NCBI RefSeq assembly: GCF_001458355.1
Contig: NZ_CYSA01000010.1
Coordinates: forward strand, 39,511-103,510
Length of the DNA: 64,000 nt
Reading direction: 5' to 3'
From: Thalassovita gelatinovora
GTDB taxonomy: Bacteria > Pseudomonadota > Alphaproteobacteria > Rhodobacterales > Rhodobacteraceae
Below, one piece after another: positions 44,557 through 54,761 of this stretch. The position numbers and the translations under genes were made by a program. The first letter of the stretch is position 1; every line of letters starts with the position of its first letter. Below the pieces are notes generated by a model. That model had not been told where the DNA came from. It did not search any database and saw nothing but the letters and a program-made list of their open reading frames with translations.

Positions 44557-45546
44557 ATGACCGAAACGGTCCCAAGCCCCGATGATGCGCCGCATATTCC
44601 CGTTCTATTGCGTCCACTGATCAAGGCGGTTTCGCCGGTTTCCGGTGTTTGGCTGGATGGCACGTTTGGCGCTGGCGGCTATTCTCGCGCATTGCTGGAA
44701 GCTGGCGCGGACAAGGTGATCGGCGTTGATCGCGACCCGCTGGCGCTGGAACTGGCCGCGCCTTGGGCCGGACAATATGGTGACCGGCTGGAATTGGTGC
44801 AGGGGGTGTTTTCCCGGCTGGACGAATACGGCTCTGACCTCGATGGCGTGGTGCTGGACCTCGGAGTCAGCTCGATGCAGCTTGATCTGGCAGAGCGCGG
44901 GTTTTCCTTCATGAAGGAAGGCCCGCTCGACATGCGGATGAGCCAGGAAGGCCGTTCCGCCGCCGACATCGTCAACGATGCCAGCGAAAGCGATCTGGCC
45001 GATATCCTGTTTCATTACGGCGAAGAACGCGCCAGCCGCCGCATCGCCCGCGCGATCCTGCGCGAACGCGACCTGGAACCGATCACCACCACCCTGCGGC
45101 TGGCAAAGATCATTGAATCCTGCCTGCCGCGGTCGAAACCCGGACAATCGCATCCCGCCACCCGCAGCTTTCAGGCGCTGCGGATCGCGGTGAACGATGA
45201 ATACGGCGAATTGATCGGCGGGCTGGAAGCGGCCGAACGGGCGTTGAAACCGGGCGGGCAACTGGCCGTTGTCACCTTCCATTCGATCGAAGACCGGATG
45301 GTGAAACGGTTCTTGCAGCAACGATCGGGCAGCGGCGGGCGTACCAACCGCTATGCGCCGGAACAAGAAGAAGTCGCGACCCAGTTCAGCCTGAAATCAC
45401 GCAAAGCCATCGGGCCGGACGATCAGGAACTGGCGGAAAACCCGCGCTCGCGCAGCGCCAAGCTGCGGGTCGGCATTCGGACCGACGCCGCAGCAGGCCC
45501 CTGCGACCGCAAGGGGTTGGGTATGCCAATGCTGAGAGGGACTTGA
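44557..45546 (+). CDS. rsmH: 16S rRNA (cytosine-1402-N4)-methyltransferase RsmH
   Basis: A 329-residue SAM-dependent methyltransferase that modifies C1402 of 16S rRNA. The SAM-binding motif is [18 protein letters not shown], followed by [30 protein letters not shown] and [14 protein letters not shown], all diagnostic of RsmH/MraW. It is the second gene of the division cluster, with 3-nt spacing on each side. Confidence 0.97.
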   Translation: MTETVPSPDDAPHIPVLLRPLIKAVSPVSGVWLDGTFGAGGYSRALLEAGADKVIGVDRDPLALELAAPWAGQYGDRLELVQGVFSRLDEYGSDLDGVVLDLGVSSMQLDLAERGFSFMKEGPLDMRMSQEGRSAADIVNDASESDLADILFHYGEERASRRIARAILRERDLEPITTTLRLAKIIESCLPRSKPGQSHPATRSFQALRIAVNDEYGELIGGLEAAERALKPGGQLAVVTFHSIEDRMVKRFLQQRSGSGGRTNRYAPEQEEVATQFSLKSRKAIGPDDQELAENPRSRSAKLRVGIRTDAAAGPCDRKGLGMPMLRGT

Positions 45547-45549
45547 GAA

Positions 45550-45897
45550 ATGCGCAGCTTTTTCTATATCGTCACCGCTTTGATCGTGATCGGGCTGGCG
45601 TTCTGGGCCTATCAGGAAAATTACAAAACACAGGCCGCGCTGGACCGAACCGAAGATTTGCAGACCGCTATCGGGCAAGCGCGGTCGCGGCTGGCGACGC
45701 TCAAGGCCGAATGGGCCTATCTGAACCGTCCCGACCGGCTGCGCGAACTGGCCGATATCAATTATGACCGGCTTGGCCTGCTGCCGCTGGCCCCCGAACA
45801 GTTCGGCAAGACTGATCAAATCGCTTATCCGGCGCTGAATTCGAACTTTGTCATCACCGATCCGGTCGACGTATCATCAAGCGAGGAACTGCAATGA
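45550..45897 (+). CDS. ftsL: Cell division protein FtsL
   Basis: A 115-residue small bitopic protein with one N-terminal membrane helix (FFYIVTALIVIGLAFWAYQE) followed by a coiled-coil-like stretch (TEDLQTAIGQARSRLATLKAEW), as expected of FtsL in the divisome. Position between rsmH and ftsI is canonical. Its stop overlaps the ftsI start by 4 nt. Sequence conservation is low in this family, so the assignment rests on topology plus location. Confidence 0.9.
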   Translation: MRSFFYIVTALIVIGLAFWAYQENYKTQAALDRTEDLQTAIGQARSRLATLKAEWAYLNRPDRLRELADINYDRLGLLPLAPEQFGKTDQIAYPALNSNFVITDPVDVSSSEELQ

Positions 45898-47678
45898 TCC
45901 GGACCCCGCTGCGCCCGCTGGCCCGCATTCTGGATGCCCGTTCCAAGGGCGAAAACCCCGACGCCATCGAACGTGAAAACATCCGTCTGCGGCACGAAGA
46001 AATGCGCGACCGCGCCCGTCAACGCGCCGAAAGCCGCCTGCTGGTGCTGGGGTTGTTTTTCCTATGCGCCTTTTCGGCGGTGGGGCTGCGTATGGCGGCG
46101 CTGTCAGCGACCGAACCGACCGAACCCCGCGCCAGCGCGGCCGGTGCCGCGATCGTCGCGCAACGCGCTGATATCATTGACCGTCAGGGCCGCATCCTGG
46201 CCACCAATCTGGAAACTTACGCGCTTTATGCCCAACCGACAGAAATGATCGACCCGGAACATTCCGCCACCGAATTGGCGCGGATTTTCCCCGAACTGAA
46301 CCGCGAAACACTGCTGGAAGATTTCACCGGAAAACGTAAATTTCTGTGGATACGCAAAAAACTAAGCCCCGAACAGAAACAGGCGGTCCACGATATCGGC
46401 GATCCTGGGCTGATGTTCGGGCCGCGCGAAATGCGGCTTTACCCCAACGGCCATCTGGCCGCCCATGTGCTGGGCGGGGCCGGATTTGGCCGCGAAGGCG
46501 TTCATGCTGCCGAAGTGATCGGTGTTGCTGGCGTTGAACGCCGGTTTGACGATTTGTTGCGGGACCCAGCCAACGAAGGCAAGGCGCTGCAACTGTCCTT
46601 GGACCTGTCGGTTCAGGCGGCCACCGAACGGGTGCTGTCGGGCGGGATGAAGCTGATGAACGCCAAGGGGGCCGCAGCGATCCTGATGGATGTGCATAGC
46701 GGTGAAATCCTGTCGCTGGTGTCATTGCCCGATTTCGATCCCAACGACCGGCCGCGGCCACCGACCCAAGGCCATGCTGTCGATAGCCCGCTGTTCAATC
46801 GCGCGGTGCAAGGGGTGTACGAACTTGGCTCGACCTTCAAGATATTTGCCGCCGCACAGGCGATGGAACTGGGATTGGCCAATCCCTCTACCATGGTCGA
46901 TATCCGTGGTCCGCTGAGATGGGGAAAATTCAAAATTCGGGATTTCCACAATTACGGCAAGGAACTGAGCCTGACCAAGATCATCGTGAAGTCGTCCAAT
47001 ATCGGCACTGCCCGGATGGCGCAGCAGATCGGCGTGGAGCGGCAGAAGGACTTCCTGCGCAATCTGGGCCTGTTCGAAGCAACCCCGGTGGAACTGACCG
47101 AAGCGGGTGGCGGGAAACCGCTGCTGCCGAAAAACTGGTCGGAACTGTCGACGATGACGATTTCCTACGGTCACGGTTTGTCGGCGACGCCGATGCACTT
47201 GGCTGCCGCTTATGCCGCGATCGCCAATGGTGGCACCAAGGTAAATCCAACCTTGTTGAAGCAGGACAAAACCCAGACCGGCCCACGGGTGATGTCGGCT
47301 CAAACCGCCCGCGCCGCGCGGCTGATGTTGCGCAAGGTGGTGTCCGAAGGCACTGCCAGCTTTGGCGAAGTGCCCGGCTATGCCGTTGGGGGTAAAACCG
47401 GCACCGCCGACAAGCCCAAGGAAAACGGCGGCGGCTATTACGACGACCGGGTGATCGCCACTTTCGCGTCGATGTTCCCGGCGCATGATCCGAAATATGT
47501 TCTGGTGGTGACGCTGGATGAACCGTCTGAAAATTCGGGTGACAAACCGCGCCGCACCGCTGGTTGGACCGCGGTGCCGGTGGCAGCGGAAATGATCCGC
47601 CGAGTCGCGCCATTGCTGGGGCTGCGGCCCGAGATTGAACCCGACACTCTGGCTGATATAACGCTGACATCAAATTAA
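45894..47678 (+). CDS. ftsI: Septal peptidoglycan transpeptidase FtsI (PBP3)
   Basis: A 594-residue class B penicillin-binding protein. A short cytoplasmic N-terminus, one membrane anchor (residues 49-69) and a pedestal region with RADIIDRQGRILA precede the transpeptidase domain. Catalytic motifs are STFK (Ser313-Lys316), SSN (367-369) and KTG (501-503). It crosslinks septal peptidoglycan with FtsW. It overlaps ftsL by 4 nt. Confidence 0.97.
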   Translation: MIRTPLRPLARILDARSKGENPDAIERENIRLRHEEMRDRARQRAESRLLVLGLFFLCAFSAVGLRMAALSATEPTEPRASAAGAAIVAQRADIIDRQGRILATNLETYALYAQPTEMIDPEHSATELARIFPELNRETLLEDFTGKRKFLWIRKKLSPEQKQAVHDIGDPGLMFGPREMRLYPNGHLAAHVLGGAGFGREGVHAAEVIGVAGVERRFDDLLRDPANEGKALQLSLDLSVQAATERVLSGGMKLMNAKGAAAILMDVHSGEILSLVSLPDFDPNDRPRPPTQGHAVDSPLFNRAVQGVYELGSTFKIFAAAQAMELGLANPSTMVDIRGPLRWGKFKIRDFHNYGKELSLTKIIVKSSNIGTARMAQQIGVERQKDFLRNLGLFEATPVELTEAGGGKPLLPKNWSELSTMTISYGHGLSATPMHLAAAYAAIANGGTKVNPTLLKQDKTQTGPRVMSAQTARAARLMLRKVVSEGTASFGEVPGYAVGGKTGTADKPKENGGGYYDDRVIATFASMFPAHDPKYVLVVTLDEPSENSGDKPRRTAGWTAVPVAAEMIRRVAPLLGLRPEIEPDTLADITLTSN

Positions 47679-47696
47679 GCCGGGAAAGGCGCGTCG

Positions 47697-49193
47697 ATGG
47701 CAGAGCAGGGCAAATCTCGGGGTAAATCTCTGGGCGAACTGGGGTTGACGGCACAGGGCGGGCGCAACCCGTTCATCGCCGGCCTGGCTGTGGACAGCCG
47801 CGAGGTCCGCAAAGGGTTCCTGTTTGCCGCATTGCCGGGTACAAAAATACATGGCGCAACTTTCGTTGAAACCGCTTTGGATCGGGGGGCAGATGCAATC
47901 CTCACGGATGCAGAAGGGGCGCAGATCGCAGCTGACGCGCTGGCGCGCAACGACGCCGCGCTGATCATCGCCGTAGATCCGCGGCAGACCTTGGCTTATA
48001 CCGCTGCCTTATGGTTCGGGGCGCAGCCCAAAACCATGGTGGCAGTGACCGGCACCAATGGCAAAACCTCGGTTGCGACCTTTGCCCGCCATATCTGGTC
48101 CGAACTGGGGTTCGAGGCGGTCAATCTGGGCACTACCGGGGTCGAAGGTGCCTTTCAGGCCCCGTTGCACCACACCACGCCGGAACCGATCACCCTGCAC
48201 CGGATGTTGTCGGACTGCGCGGCGGCGGGCGTCACCCATGCCGCGATGGAAGCTTCCAGCCACGGGCTGGCACAGCGACGCTTGGACGGGGTGCATCTGT
48301 GTGCGGCTGGATTTACCAATTTTACCCAAGATCACCTCGATTATCACGCCACGTTCGACGATTATTTTCAGGCCAAGGCAGGGCTGTTTTCGCGGGTATT
48401 GCCCGATGACGGTGTCGCGGTGGTCAATATCGACGATCCGCGCGGTCAGGATATCGCCGCGCTGGCGGCTGAACGCGGCCAGCGGGTGATCCGGGTCGGG
48501 CGGCTGCCTTTGGCCGACCTGCAATTGCAGGCGCAACGCTTCGACGCGACGACACAGGAAATCCGGTTCCGGTTTCAGGATCAGGTCTATCTGGTCCGGT
48601 TGCCGCTGATCGGCGGATTTCAGGCCGATAACGTGCTTTTGGCCGCAGGCCTGGTGATCGCCGCCGGGGCCGATCCTGACCGAGTGTTTGAAACCCTGCC
48701 ACATCTGGGCACGGTGCGGGGCCGGATGCAATTGGCCGCGACGCGGGCCAATGGTGCCACGGTATTTGTTGATTACGCCCACACCCCCGACGCGGTGAAA
48801 ACCGCGCTCAAGGCGCTGCGCCCGCATGTCATCGGCCGATTGGTGGCGGTGATCGGGGCGGGCGGCGATCGCGACCGTACCAAGCGGCCCTTGATGGGGC
48901 AGGCGGCGGCGGACAATGCCGATCTGGTGATCGTGACCGACGACAACCCGCGCAGCGAAGACCCCGCCGCGATCCGCACGGACGTGCTGATGGGCTGCCC
49001 CGATGCGATTGAAGTCGGCGACCGCGCCGAAGCGATCCTGCGCGGCGTCGATGCGCTGGGACCGGGCGACGCATTGCTGATCGCTGGCAAGGGCCATGAA
49101 AGCGGTCAGATCATCGGAGAAAACACCTATCCCTTTGATGATGTCGAACAGGCCAGCGTGGCGGTTGCGGCGCTGGATGGGGGCATGGCATGA
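47697..49193 (+). CDS. murE: UDP-MurNAc-tripeptide ligase (meso-DAP adding) MurE
   Basis: A 498-residue Mur ligase. The ATP motif is TGTNGKTSVATF, with THAAMEASSHGL and the DDNPRSEDP motif that marks the meso-diaminopimelate-adding form. It adds the third residue of the peptide stem in the cytoplasm. Its stop overlaps the murF start (ATGA). Confidence 0.97.
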   Translation: MAEQGKSRGKSLGELGLTAQGGRNPFIAGLAVDSREVRKGFLFAALPGTKIHGATFVETALDRGADAILTDAEGAQIAADALARNDAALIIAVDPRQTLAYTAALWFGAQPKTMVAVTGTNGKTSVATFARHIWSELGFEAVNLGTTGVEGAFQAPLHHTTPEPITLHRMLSDCAAAGVTHAAMEASSHGLAQRRLDGVHLCAAGFTNFTQDHLDYHATFDDYFQAKAGLFSRVLPDDGVAVVNIDDPRGQDIAALAAERGQRVIRVGRLPLADLQLQAQRFDATTQEIRFRFQDQVYLVRLPLIGGFQADNVLLAAGLVIAAGADPDRVFETLPHLGTVRGRMQLAATRANGATVFVDYAHTPDAVKTALKALRPHVIGRLVAVIGAGGDRDRTKRPLMGQAAADNADLVIVTDDNPRSEDPAAIRTDVLMGCPDAIEVGDRAEAILRGVDALGPGDALLIAGKGHESGQIIGENTYPFDDVEQASVAVAALDGGMA

Positions 49194-50632
49194 TGTTGTG
49201 GACCGCAGAAGAAGCCGCCAGCGCCACCGGCGGGCGGATCACCGCCGATTGGCAAGCCAGCGGCGTTTCCATCGACACCCGCACACTGCAACCCGGTGAT
49301 CTGTTCGTGGCGTTGCAGGCGGCGCGCGACGGTCATGATTTCGTGGCGCAGGCGCTGAACAACGGCGCGGCTGCGGCAGTTGTCACCCATGTGCCCGAAG
49401 GGGTCGCCGAAGATGCGCCGCTGCTGATCGTGCCGGATGTGTTGTCTGCGCTGGAAGATCTGGGCCGCGCCGCCCGCGCCCGCAGCAAGGCCAAGGTGAT
49501 TGCCGTTACCGGGTCGGTGGGCAAGACGTCGACCAAGGAAATGCTGCGCATGGTGCTGTCGGGGCAGGGCAAAACCCATGCCGCCGAGGCCAGCTACAAC
49601 AACCATTGGGGGGTGCCGCTGACGCTGGCGCGGATGCCGCGCGACACCCGTTTCGCGGTGATCGAGATCGGCATGAACCATGCCGGAGAAATCGCACCGT
49701 TGGCGCGCATGGCGCGGCCGCATGTGGCGATGATCACCACCGTCGCCGCCGCCCATCTCGAAGCCTTCGACAGTATCGACGCGATCGCCCGCGAAAAAGC
49801 CACGATCTTCGACGGGCTGGAACCGGGCGGTGTGGCGGTGATCAATGGCGATTTGAGCGTCACACCGATTTTGGCGGCGGCGGCGCGTGCCCGGGAGGCG
49901 CGTATCCTCAGTTTCGGCGAAGCGCCGCATAATCACCACCGATTGACCGAGGTGACGCTGGTCGATGATGTCACCGTGGCAACGGGCCGCCGCTGGCGTC
50001 AGCCGGTGCTGTATAAAATCATGGCCGCGGGGCGTCATTTCGCGGTCAATGCGATGGGGGTGTTGGCGGTGATCCATGCGCTGCGGCTCGATCCGACCAT
50101 GGCGGCCACCGATCTGGCGCGCTGGGTGCCACCCGCGGGCCGGGGGCTGCGCGAACGGATTCAGTTCGACCCGGTCACAGAGGATCAGGCCATTGATTTG
50201 ATCGATGATGCCTTCAACGCCAACCCGACCTCGATGGCCGCCGCCCTGGAAGTGCTGGCCGCCGCCCGTCCCAAGGACGGTATAGGCCGTGTCGCCAAGG
50301 GAAGACGGGTCGCGATTCTGGGCGATATGCTGGAACTGGGCCCCGACGAAATCGTCATGCATCAGGCTCTCGCCGATCTGCCCTTCGTGGCGCAGATCGA
50401 CGTGATCCATTGCGTTGGGCCACGGATGAACCGGCTTTGGGCGCAACTGCCCCCCGGCAAGCGCGGCGAATGGGCCGAAAACGCTGGCAAGCTGGCCGAC
50501 CGGGCGCATCGGCTGATTGATGCCGGTGATGTGGTGCTGGTGAAAGGCTCGAAAGGATCGAAAGTGTCCAAGGTTGTTGACGCGATCCGAAAACTGGGCC
50601 ATGCCGCGCCCCAATCTGAACAAGGGGCGTAA
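49190..50632 (+). CDS. murF: UDP-MurNAc-pentapeptide ligase MurF
   Basis: A 480-residue Mur ligase that adds D-Ala-D-Ala. Visible are the ATP motif VTGSVGKTSTKEM, EIGMNHAGEIAPL, and the C-terminal DDAFNANPTSMAAAL with ILGDMLELG. Its ATG overlaps the murE stop, and mraY follows after 3 nt. Confidence 0.97.
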   Translation: MMLWTAEEAASATGGRITADWQASGVSIDTRTLQPGDLFVALQAARDGHDFVAQALNNGAAAAVVTHVPEGVAEDAPLLIVPDVLSALEDLGRAARARSKAKVIAVTGSVGKTSTKEMLRMVLSGQGKTHAAEASYNNHWGVPLTLARMPRDTRFAVIEIGMNHAGEIAPLARMARPHVAMITTVAAAHLEAFDSIDAIAREKATIFDGLEPGGVAVINGDLSVTPILAAAARAREARILSFGEAPHNHHRLTEVTLVDDVTVATGRRWRQPVLYKIMAAGRHFAVNAMGVLAVIHALRLDPTMAATDLARWVPPAGRGLRERIQFDPVTEDQAIDLIDDAFNANPTSMAAALEVLAAARPKDGIGRVAKGRRVAILGDMLELGPDEIVMHQALADLPFVAQIDVIHCVGPRMNRLWAQLPPGKRGEWAENAGKLADRAHRLIDAGDVVLVKGSKGSKVSKVVDAIRKLGHAAPQSEQGA

Positions 50633-50635
50633 CAG

Positions 50636-51718
50636 ATGCTGTATTGGTTGACCGGGCTTTCGGATGGGGGCGATTTCTTCAACCTGTTCCGCTATATCAC
50701 CTTCCGCTCGGGTGGGGCCTTCATGACTGCGCTGATCTTTGGCTTTATCTTTGGCAGGCCGCTGATCAACGTGTTGCGCAAACGTCAGGGCAAGGGTCAG
50801 CCGATCCGCGATGACGGCCCCGAGGGCCATTTCGTCAAGGCCGGTACCCCGACCATGGGCGGGTTGCTGATCGTCGGCGCGCTGTTGACCTCGACCATTC
50901 TGTGGGCCCGGCTGGACAATCCTTTCGTCTGGTTGGTGCTGTTCGTGACCATTGCCTTCGGTGCTATCGGCTTTGCCGACGATTATGCCAAGGTGTCCAA
51001 GCAGAATACCAAAGGTGTGCCGGGTAAGCTGCGGCTGCTACTGGGTTTTGTGATCGCGGGGATCGCCGGGTACTGGGCCACGTGTTACCATCCCGAGGCG
51101 CTGCAATACCGGCTGGCGCTGCCGGTGTTCAAGGATACGCTGATCAATCTGGGGCTGATTTTCATTCCCTTCGCGATGATCGTCATCGTCGGCGCGGCCA
51201 ATGCGGTCAACCTGACCGACGGTCTTGACGGGTTGGCGATCATGCCGGTGATGATAGCCGCCACCGCATTGGGCATCATCGCCTATGCGGTCGGCCGGGT
51301 CGATTTCACCGAATATCTTGATGTGCATTACGTCCCCGGCACCGGCGAAATCCTGATCTTTGTCGCCGGTCTGGTCGGTGGCGGTCTGGGATTCTTGTGG
51401 TATAACGCGCCGCCCGCTGCCGTGTTCATGGGCGATACCGGATCGCTGGCCCTGGGCGGGGCCTTGGGGGCCATCGCGGTCGCCACCAAGCACGAAATCG
51501 TGCTGGCCATCGTTGGCGGATTGTTCGTGGTCGAGGCGCTGAGCGTGATCATTCAGGTGCTTTATTTCAAACGCACCGGCAAGCGGGTGTTCCTGATGGC
51601 CCCGATCCACCACCATTACGAAAAAAAGGGCTGGGCCGAACCGCAGATCGTGATCCGGTTCTGGATCATTTCGCTGATCCTGGCGATGATCGGGCTGGCG
51701 ACGCTGAAAGTGCGCTAA
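50636..51718 (+). CDS. mraY: Phospho-MurNAc-pentapeptide translocase MraY
   Basis: A 360-residue polytopic membrane enzyme (about ten helices) that makes lipid I. Diagnostic motifs are [29 protein letters not shown] and the C-terminal [13 protein letters not shown]. It follows murF after 3 nt. Confidence 0.98.
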   Translation: MLYWLTGLSDGGDFFNLFRYITFRSGGAFMTALIFGFIFGRPLINVLRKRQGKGQPIRDDGPEGHFVKAGTPTMGGLLIVGALLTSTILWARLDNPFVWLVLFVTIAFGAIGFADDYAKVSKQNTKGVPGKLRLLLGFVIAGIAGYWATCYHPEALQYRLALPVFKDTLINLGLIFIPFAMIVIVGAANAVNLTDGLDGLAIMPVMIAATALGIIAYAVGRVDFTEYLDVHYVPGTGEILIFVAGLVGGGLGFLWYNAPPAAVFMGDTGSLALGGALGAIAVATKHEIVLAIVGGLFVVEALSVIIQVLYFKRTGKRVFLMAPIHHHYEKKGWAEPQIVIRFWIISLILAMIGLATLKVR

Positions 51719-51756
51719 GGCGGCTTCTGTGGCATGGTGCGCGCCTTTGGCGCGCA

Positions 51757-51832
51757 GGTTTGTCTCGTCGCGGGCCTTTGGCCCTCTCCTCGGGATTTCG
51801 CGCGCCGCGCGGGAGTATTTGGGGAACGATGA
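51757..51832. repeat. Dispersed intergenic repeat before murD
   Basis: Between mraY and murD, GGTTTGTCTCGTC (51757-51769) also occurs at 13696-13708, each followed by a GGCCTTTG-like string. The rest (GCGCGCCGCGCGGGAGTATTTGGGGAACGATGAAA, starting near 51800) resembles, in reverse, the AAATACTC element found at 22.6, 30.2 and 36.2 kb. Confidence 0.45.
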
Positions 51833-51866
51833 AAGCCTGCGGTATTGAGAATGGGAAAGAAAAAAC

Positions 51867-53270
51867 ATGATACCTGTCACGGGATTTGAAAGCCGCCACG
51901 TGGCGGTGCTGGGATTGGGGCGCTCGGGGATGACCACGGCGCGGGCTTTGCAGGTGGGCGGCGCAGTGCCGGTTTGCTGGGATGACAATCCAGAGGCGCG
52001 GGCCCGCGCCGAGGCCGAGGGGTTCGAAATTCGCGACCTGATGGCCCCCGGTGGCTTCGGCGAAATCGTCTCGCTGATCGTCAGCCCCGGTATCCCGCAT
52101 CTCTATCCCGACCCGAACAAGGTGGTCGCCGCCGCCTGGGCCGCAGGGGTGCCGGTGGACAATGATATCGGGCTGTTTTTCCGCTCTTTCGGGTCGGGGG
52201 ATTGGGATTATTTCGACAGCCCGCCGCGGGTGGTCGCGGTGACCGGATCGAACGGAAAATCCACCACTTCGGCCTTGATCCATCACGTGTTGGATGCTGC
52301 TGGCAAGAAGGCGCAGCTGGCCGGTAATATCGGCCGCGGGGTGCTGGATATCGAACCGCCCGAAGACGGCGACGTGATTGTGTTGGAACTGTCCAGCTAT
52401 CAGACTGATCTGGCCCGCGCGCTGACCCCTGATATCGCCGTGTTCACCAACCTGACACCCGATCATCTGGACCGGCATGGTGGTAAGGGCGGGTATTTCG
52501 CCGCCAAGCGTCGGCTGTTTGCCGAAGGCGGACCGGACCGCGCCGTCATCGGCGTGGATGAAAACGAAGGCCGCTATTTGGCCAACCAACTGAGCCAGGG
52601 ACCGGGCGATGATCGGGTGATCCGGGTATCGGCCGCCGCGAAACTGACCGGTCCGGGTTGGAATGTCTTTGCCCGCAAGGGATATCTGAGCGAATACCGC
52701 AAGGGGCGGCAGGCCGGGTCGATCGATCTGCGCGCCATCACCGGCTTGCCGGGGGCGCATAACCACCAAAACGCCTGTGCCGCCTATGCCGCCTGCCGCA
52801 GTCTTGGGCTTGCACCACGGGTGATCGAAGCGGCATTCCAAAGCTTCGCTGGTTTGCCCCATCGCAGCCAGACCATCGCGGAACAGGGGGGCATCCGGTT
52901 CGTCAATGACAGCAAGGCGACCAATGTCGACAGCGCCGAAAAGGCACTGCAGGCGTTTTCCAACATCCGCTGGATCTGCGGCGGGTTGCAGAAGGAAGGC
53001 GGGCTTGGCCCGCTTCAGGACGCGCTGGGATCGGTGAAGAAAGCCTATGTGATCGGCCGCGAAGCAGCCGGGTTCGCGCTGCAACTGGACGGTTGCGAGG
53101 CCGAGGTCTGCACCACGATGGCGCAGGCCGTTGCCCAAGCGATAAAAGACGCCGAACCGGGAGATACGGTGCTGTTGGCCCCGGCGGCAGCCAGTTTCGA
53201 TCAATATGACAATTTCGAACAACGCGGCGATGATTTCGCGGCTTGTGTGATGGCCGCTCTCGGGCTCTGA
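51867..53270 (+). CDS. murD: UDP-MurNAc-L-alanine:D-glutamate ligase MurD
   Basis: A 467-residue Mur ligase adding D-Glu. Visible are an N-terminal [15 protein letters not shown] dinucleotide-like fold, the ATP motif [38 protein letters not shown] and [17 protein letters not shown]. It lies about 150 bp after mraY, separated by a repeat, and is the last cluster gene in this window; ftsW, murG and murC do not follow. Confidence 0.97.
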   Translation: MIPVTGFESRHVAVLGLGRSGMTTARALQVGGAVPVCWDDNPEARARAEAEGFEIRDLMAPGGFGEIVSLIVSPGIPHLYPDPNKVVAAAWAAGVPVDNDIGLFFRSFGSGDWDYFDSPPRVVAVTGSNGKSTTSALIHHVLDAAGKKAQLAGNIGRGVLDIEPPEDGDVIVLELSSYQTDLARALTPDIAVFTNLTPDHLDRHGGKGGYFAAKRRLFAEGGPDRAVIGVDENEGRYLANQLSQGPGDDRVIRVSAAAKLTGPGWNVFARKGYLSEYRKGRQAGSIDLRAITGLPGAHNHQNACAAYAACRSLGLAPRVIEAAFQSFAGLPHRSQTIAEQGGIRFVNDSKATNVDSAEKALQAFSNIRWICGGLQKEGGLGPLQDALGSVKKAYVIGREAAGFALQLDGCEAEVCTTMAQAVAQAIKDAEPGDTVLLAPAAASFDQYDNFEQRGDDFAACVMAALGL

Positions 53271-53431
53271 CCTGGGGCCGGGCAGGGCTGCCTGGGCCAC
53301 GTGGAAATATCGTGGCAGCGGCGCGGGCAATGACTTCTGTCAAAGACAGCCGGGGGGCTGTCCTTCACCTTTTCTTGGATGATCGTGGACCCAAATCAGG
53401 GTTTCGGCCATGGCAACAAGGGGGCCCGGTG

Positions 53432-54088
53432 ATGGATGATCATTCGACCAAACGTCAGGTTCAGGTGGGGACAACGCGGCTTGCCGGCGTCTTGCGACGG
53501 CCCGAGGTGCCGATCGGATTGGTGATCTTTGCCCATGGTGCCGGCAGCAGCCATCTCAGCCCGCGCAACAACCACGTGGCCGAGGCCCTTGGGCAGCGCG
53601 GCATCGCTACGCTGCTGTTCGACCTGCTGACCGAGGAAGAGGCGCTGGATCGGCGCAACGTCTTCGATATCCCGCTGCTGGGCGGGCGGATGGTCGAGGC
53701 GGTGGACTGGGTCGTCGGGCAGCCGGTTTTGGCCGATCTGCCGGTGGCCCTGTTCGGATCGAGCACCGGGGCCGCTGCCGCCCTTGTCGCGGCGGCGCAG
53801 GCGCCTGACCGCTTTGCCAGCGTGGTTTCGCGCGGCGGGCGGCCCGATCTGGCCGGGCAGGTCTTGCCGAAGGTGCGCGCGCCGGTGCTGATGATCGTGG
53901 GCGGCCATGACGGGCCGGTGATCGACCTGAACGAGACGGCGGCGGCGCAGATGACCTGCCCGCATGAAATTCAGATCGTTCCCGGAGCCACGCATCTGTT
54001 CGAAGAACCCGGCACGCTGGACCGCGTGATCGCATTGGCGGCGGATTGGTTCGAAACCCATTTCAAGGCCGAAGGAGGTCAGCCATGA
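53432..54088 (+). CDS. Dienelactone hydrolase-like alpha/beta hydrolase
   Basis: A 218-residue alpha/beta hydrolase. Nucleophile elbow FGSSTGAAAAL, acid region VGGHDGPVI and catalytic-type His in GATHLFEEPG are visible; the HGAGSS motif forms an oxyanion loop. The ATG at 53432 was chosen for a normal N-terminus. Its stop overlaps the start of the phosphoribosyltransferase gene (ATGATG), so the two are coupled. In some bacteria the same two domains are fused in one protein, which supports a joint but unknown function. Confidence 0.85.
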   Translation: MDDHSTKRQVQVGTTRLAGVLRRPEVPIGLVIFAHGAGSSHLSPRNNHVAEALGQRGIATLLFDLLTEEEALDRRNVFDIPLLGGRMVEAVDWVVGQPVLADLPVALFGSSTGAAAALVAAAQAPDRFASVVSRGGRPDLAGQVLPKVRAPVLMIVGGHDGPVIDLNETAAAQMTCPHEIQIVPGATHLFEEPGTLDRVIALAADWFETHFKAEGGQP

Positions 54089-54756
54089 TGCGTTTTGCAG
54101 ACCGCCAGACCGCGGGGCAGGCCTTGGCCGAGGTCGTGGCGCAGAAAGCCTATGCCGACCCGGTGATCCTGGCGCTGCCGCGCGGCGGCGTGCCGGTGGC
54201 GATCGAATTGGTCCGGGCGCTGCACGCACCGATGGATCTGGTCATGGTGCGCAAGATCGGCGCGCCGGGACAGCCGGAACTGGCGGTGGCGGCGGTGGTC
54301 AATGGTGACGACCCGCAGATCGTCATCAATGACAGTATAACCCGCGCTTTCGGATTGAACGCGGCGGATATCGAAGCGATGTCGAAACCACGCTTGCAAG
54401 AAATTGCGCGCCGCCGGGCGCTCTATCTTGGGGATCGCAAACCGGTGCCGGTCAAGGGCCGCACCGCTATCGTCACCGATGACGGTATCGCCACCGGGGC
54501 GACGATGCGGGCGTCCCTGTTGGCAGTGCGACGGCGCGATCCGGCGCGGCTGGTGCTGGCGGTGCCGGTCGCATCGCGCGAGGTGATCGCCGATCTTGGC
54601 AAAGAGGTGGACGAGGTGATCTGTCTGACGATGCCCGACCCTCTACGTGCCATCGGACTGCATTATGACGATTTTTCCCAGGTCGATGATGACGAGGTGG
54701 TGCGGCTGCTGGCCGAGGCGGATCGGCTTGCCGGACCGCCACCGCCCGAGGGCTGA
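54085..54756 (+). CDS. Phosphoribosyltransferase-domain protein
   Basis: A 223-residue protein with a type I phosphoribosyltransferase fold. The PRPP-binding loop is AIVTDDGIATGATMRA and an N-terminal LALPRGGVPVAIE motif is present. The start at 54085 follows GAAGGAGGTCAGCC and overlaps the hydrolase stop. The purine/pyrimidine specificity is not evident; proteins of this subgroup are mostly uncharacterised. Confidence 0.87.
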   Translation: MMRFADRQTAGQALAEVVAQKAYADPVILALPRGGVPVAIELVRALHAPMDLVMVRKIGAPGQPELAVAAVVNGDDPQIVINDSITRAFGLNAADIEAMSKPRLQEIARRRALYLGDRKPVPVKGRTAIVTDDGIATGATMRASLLAVRRRDPARLVLAVPVASREVIADLGKEVDEVICLTMPDPLRAIGLHYDDFSQVDDDEVVRLLAEADRLAGPPPPEG

Positions 54757-54761
54757 TTGTG

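Noticed and set aside
49127..50830. 567-codon frame opposite murF
   Set aside because: Shadow of murF and the start of mraY; no ribosome binding site or family match.
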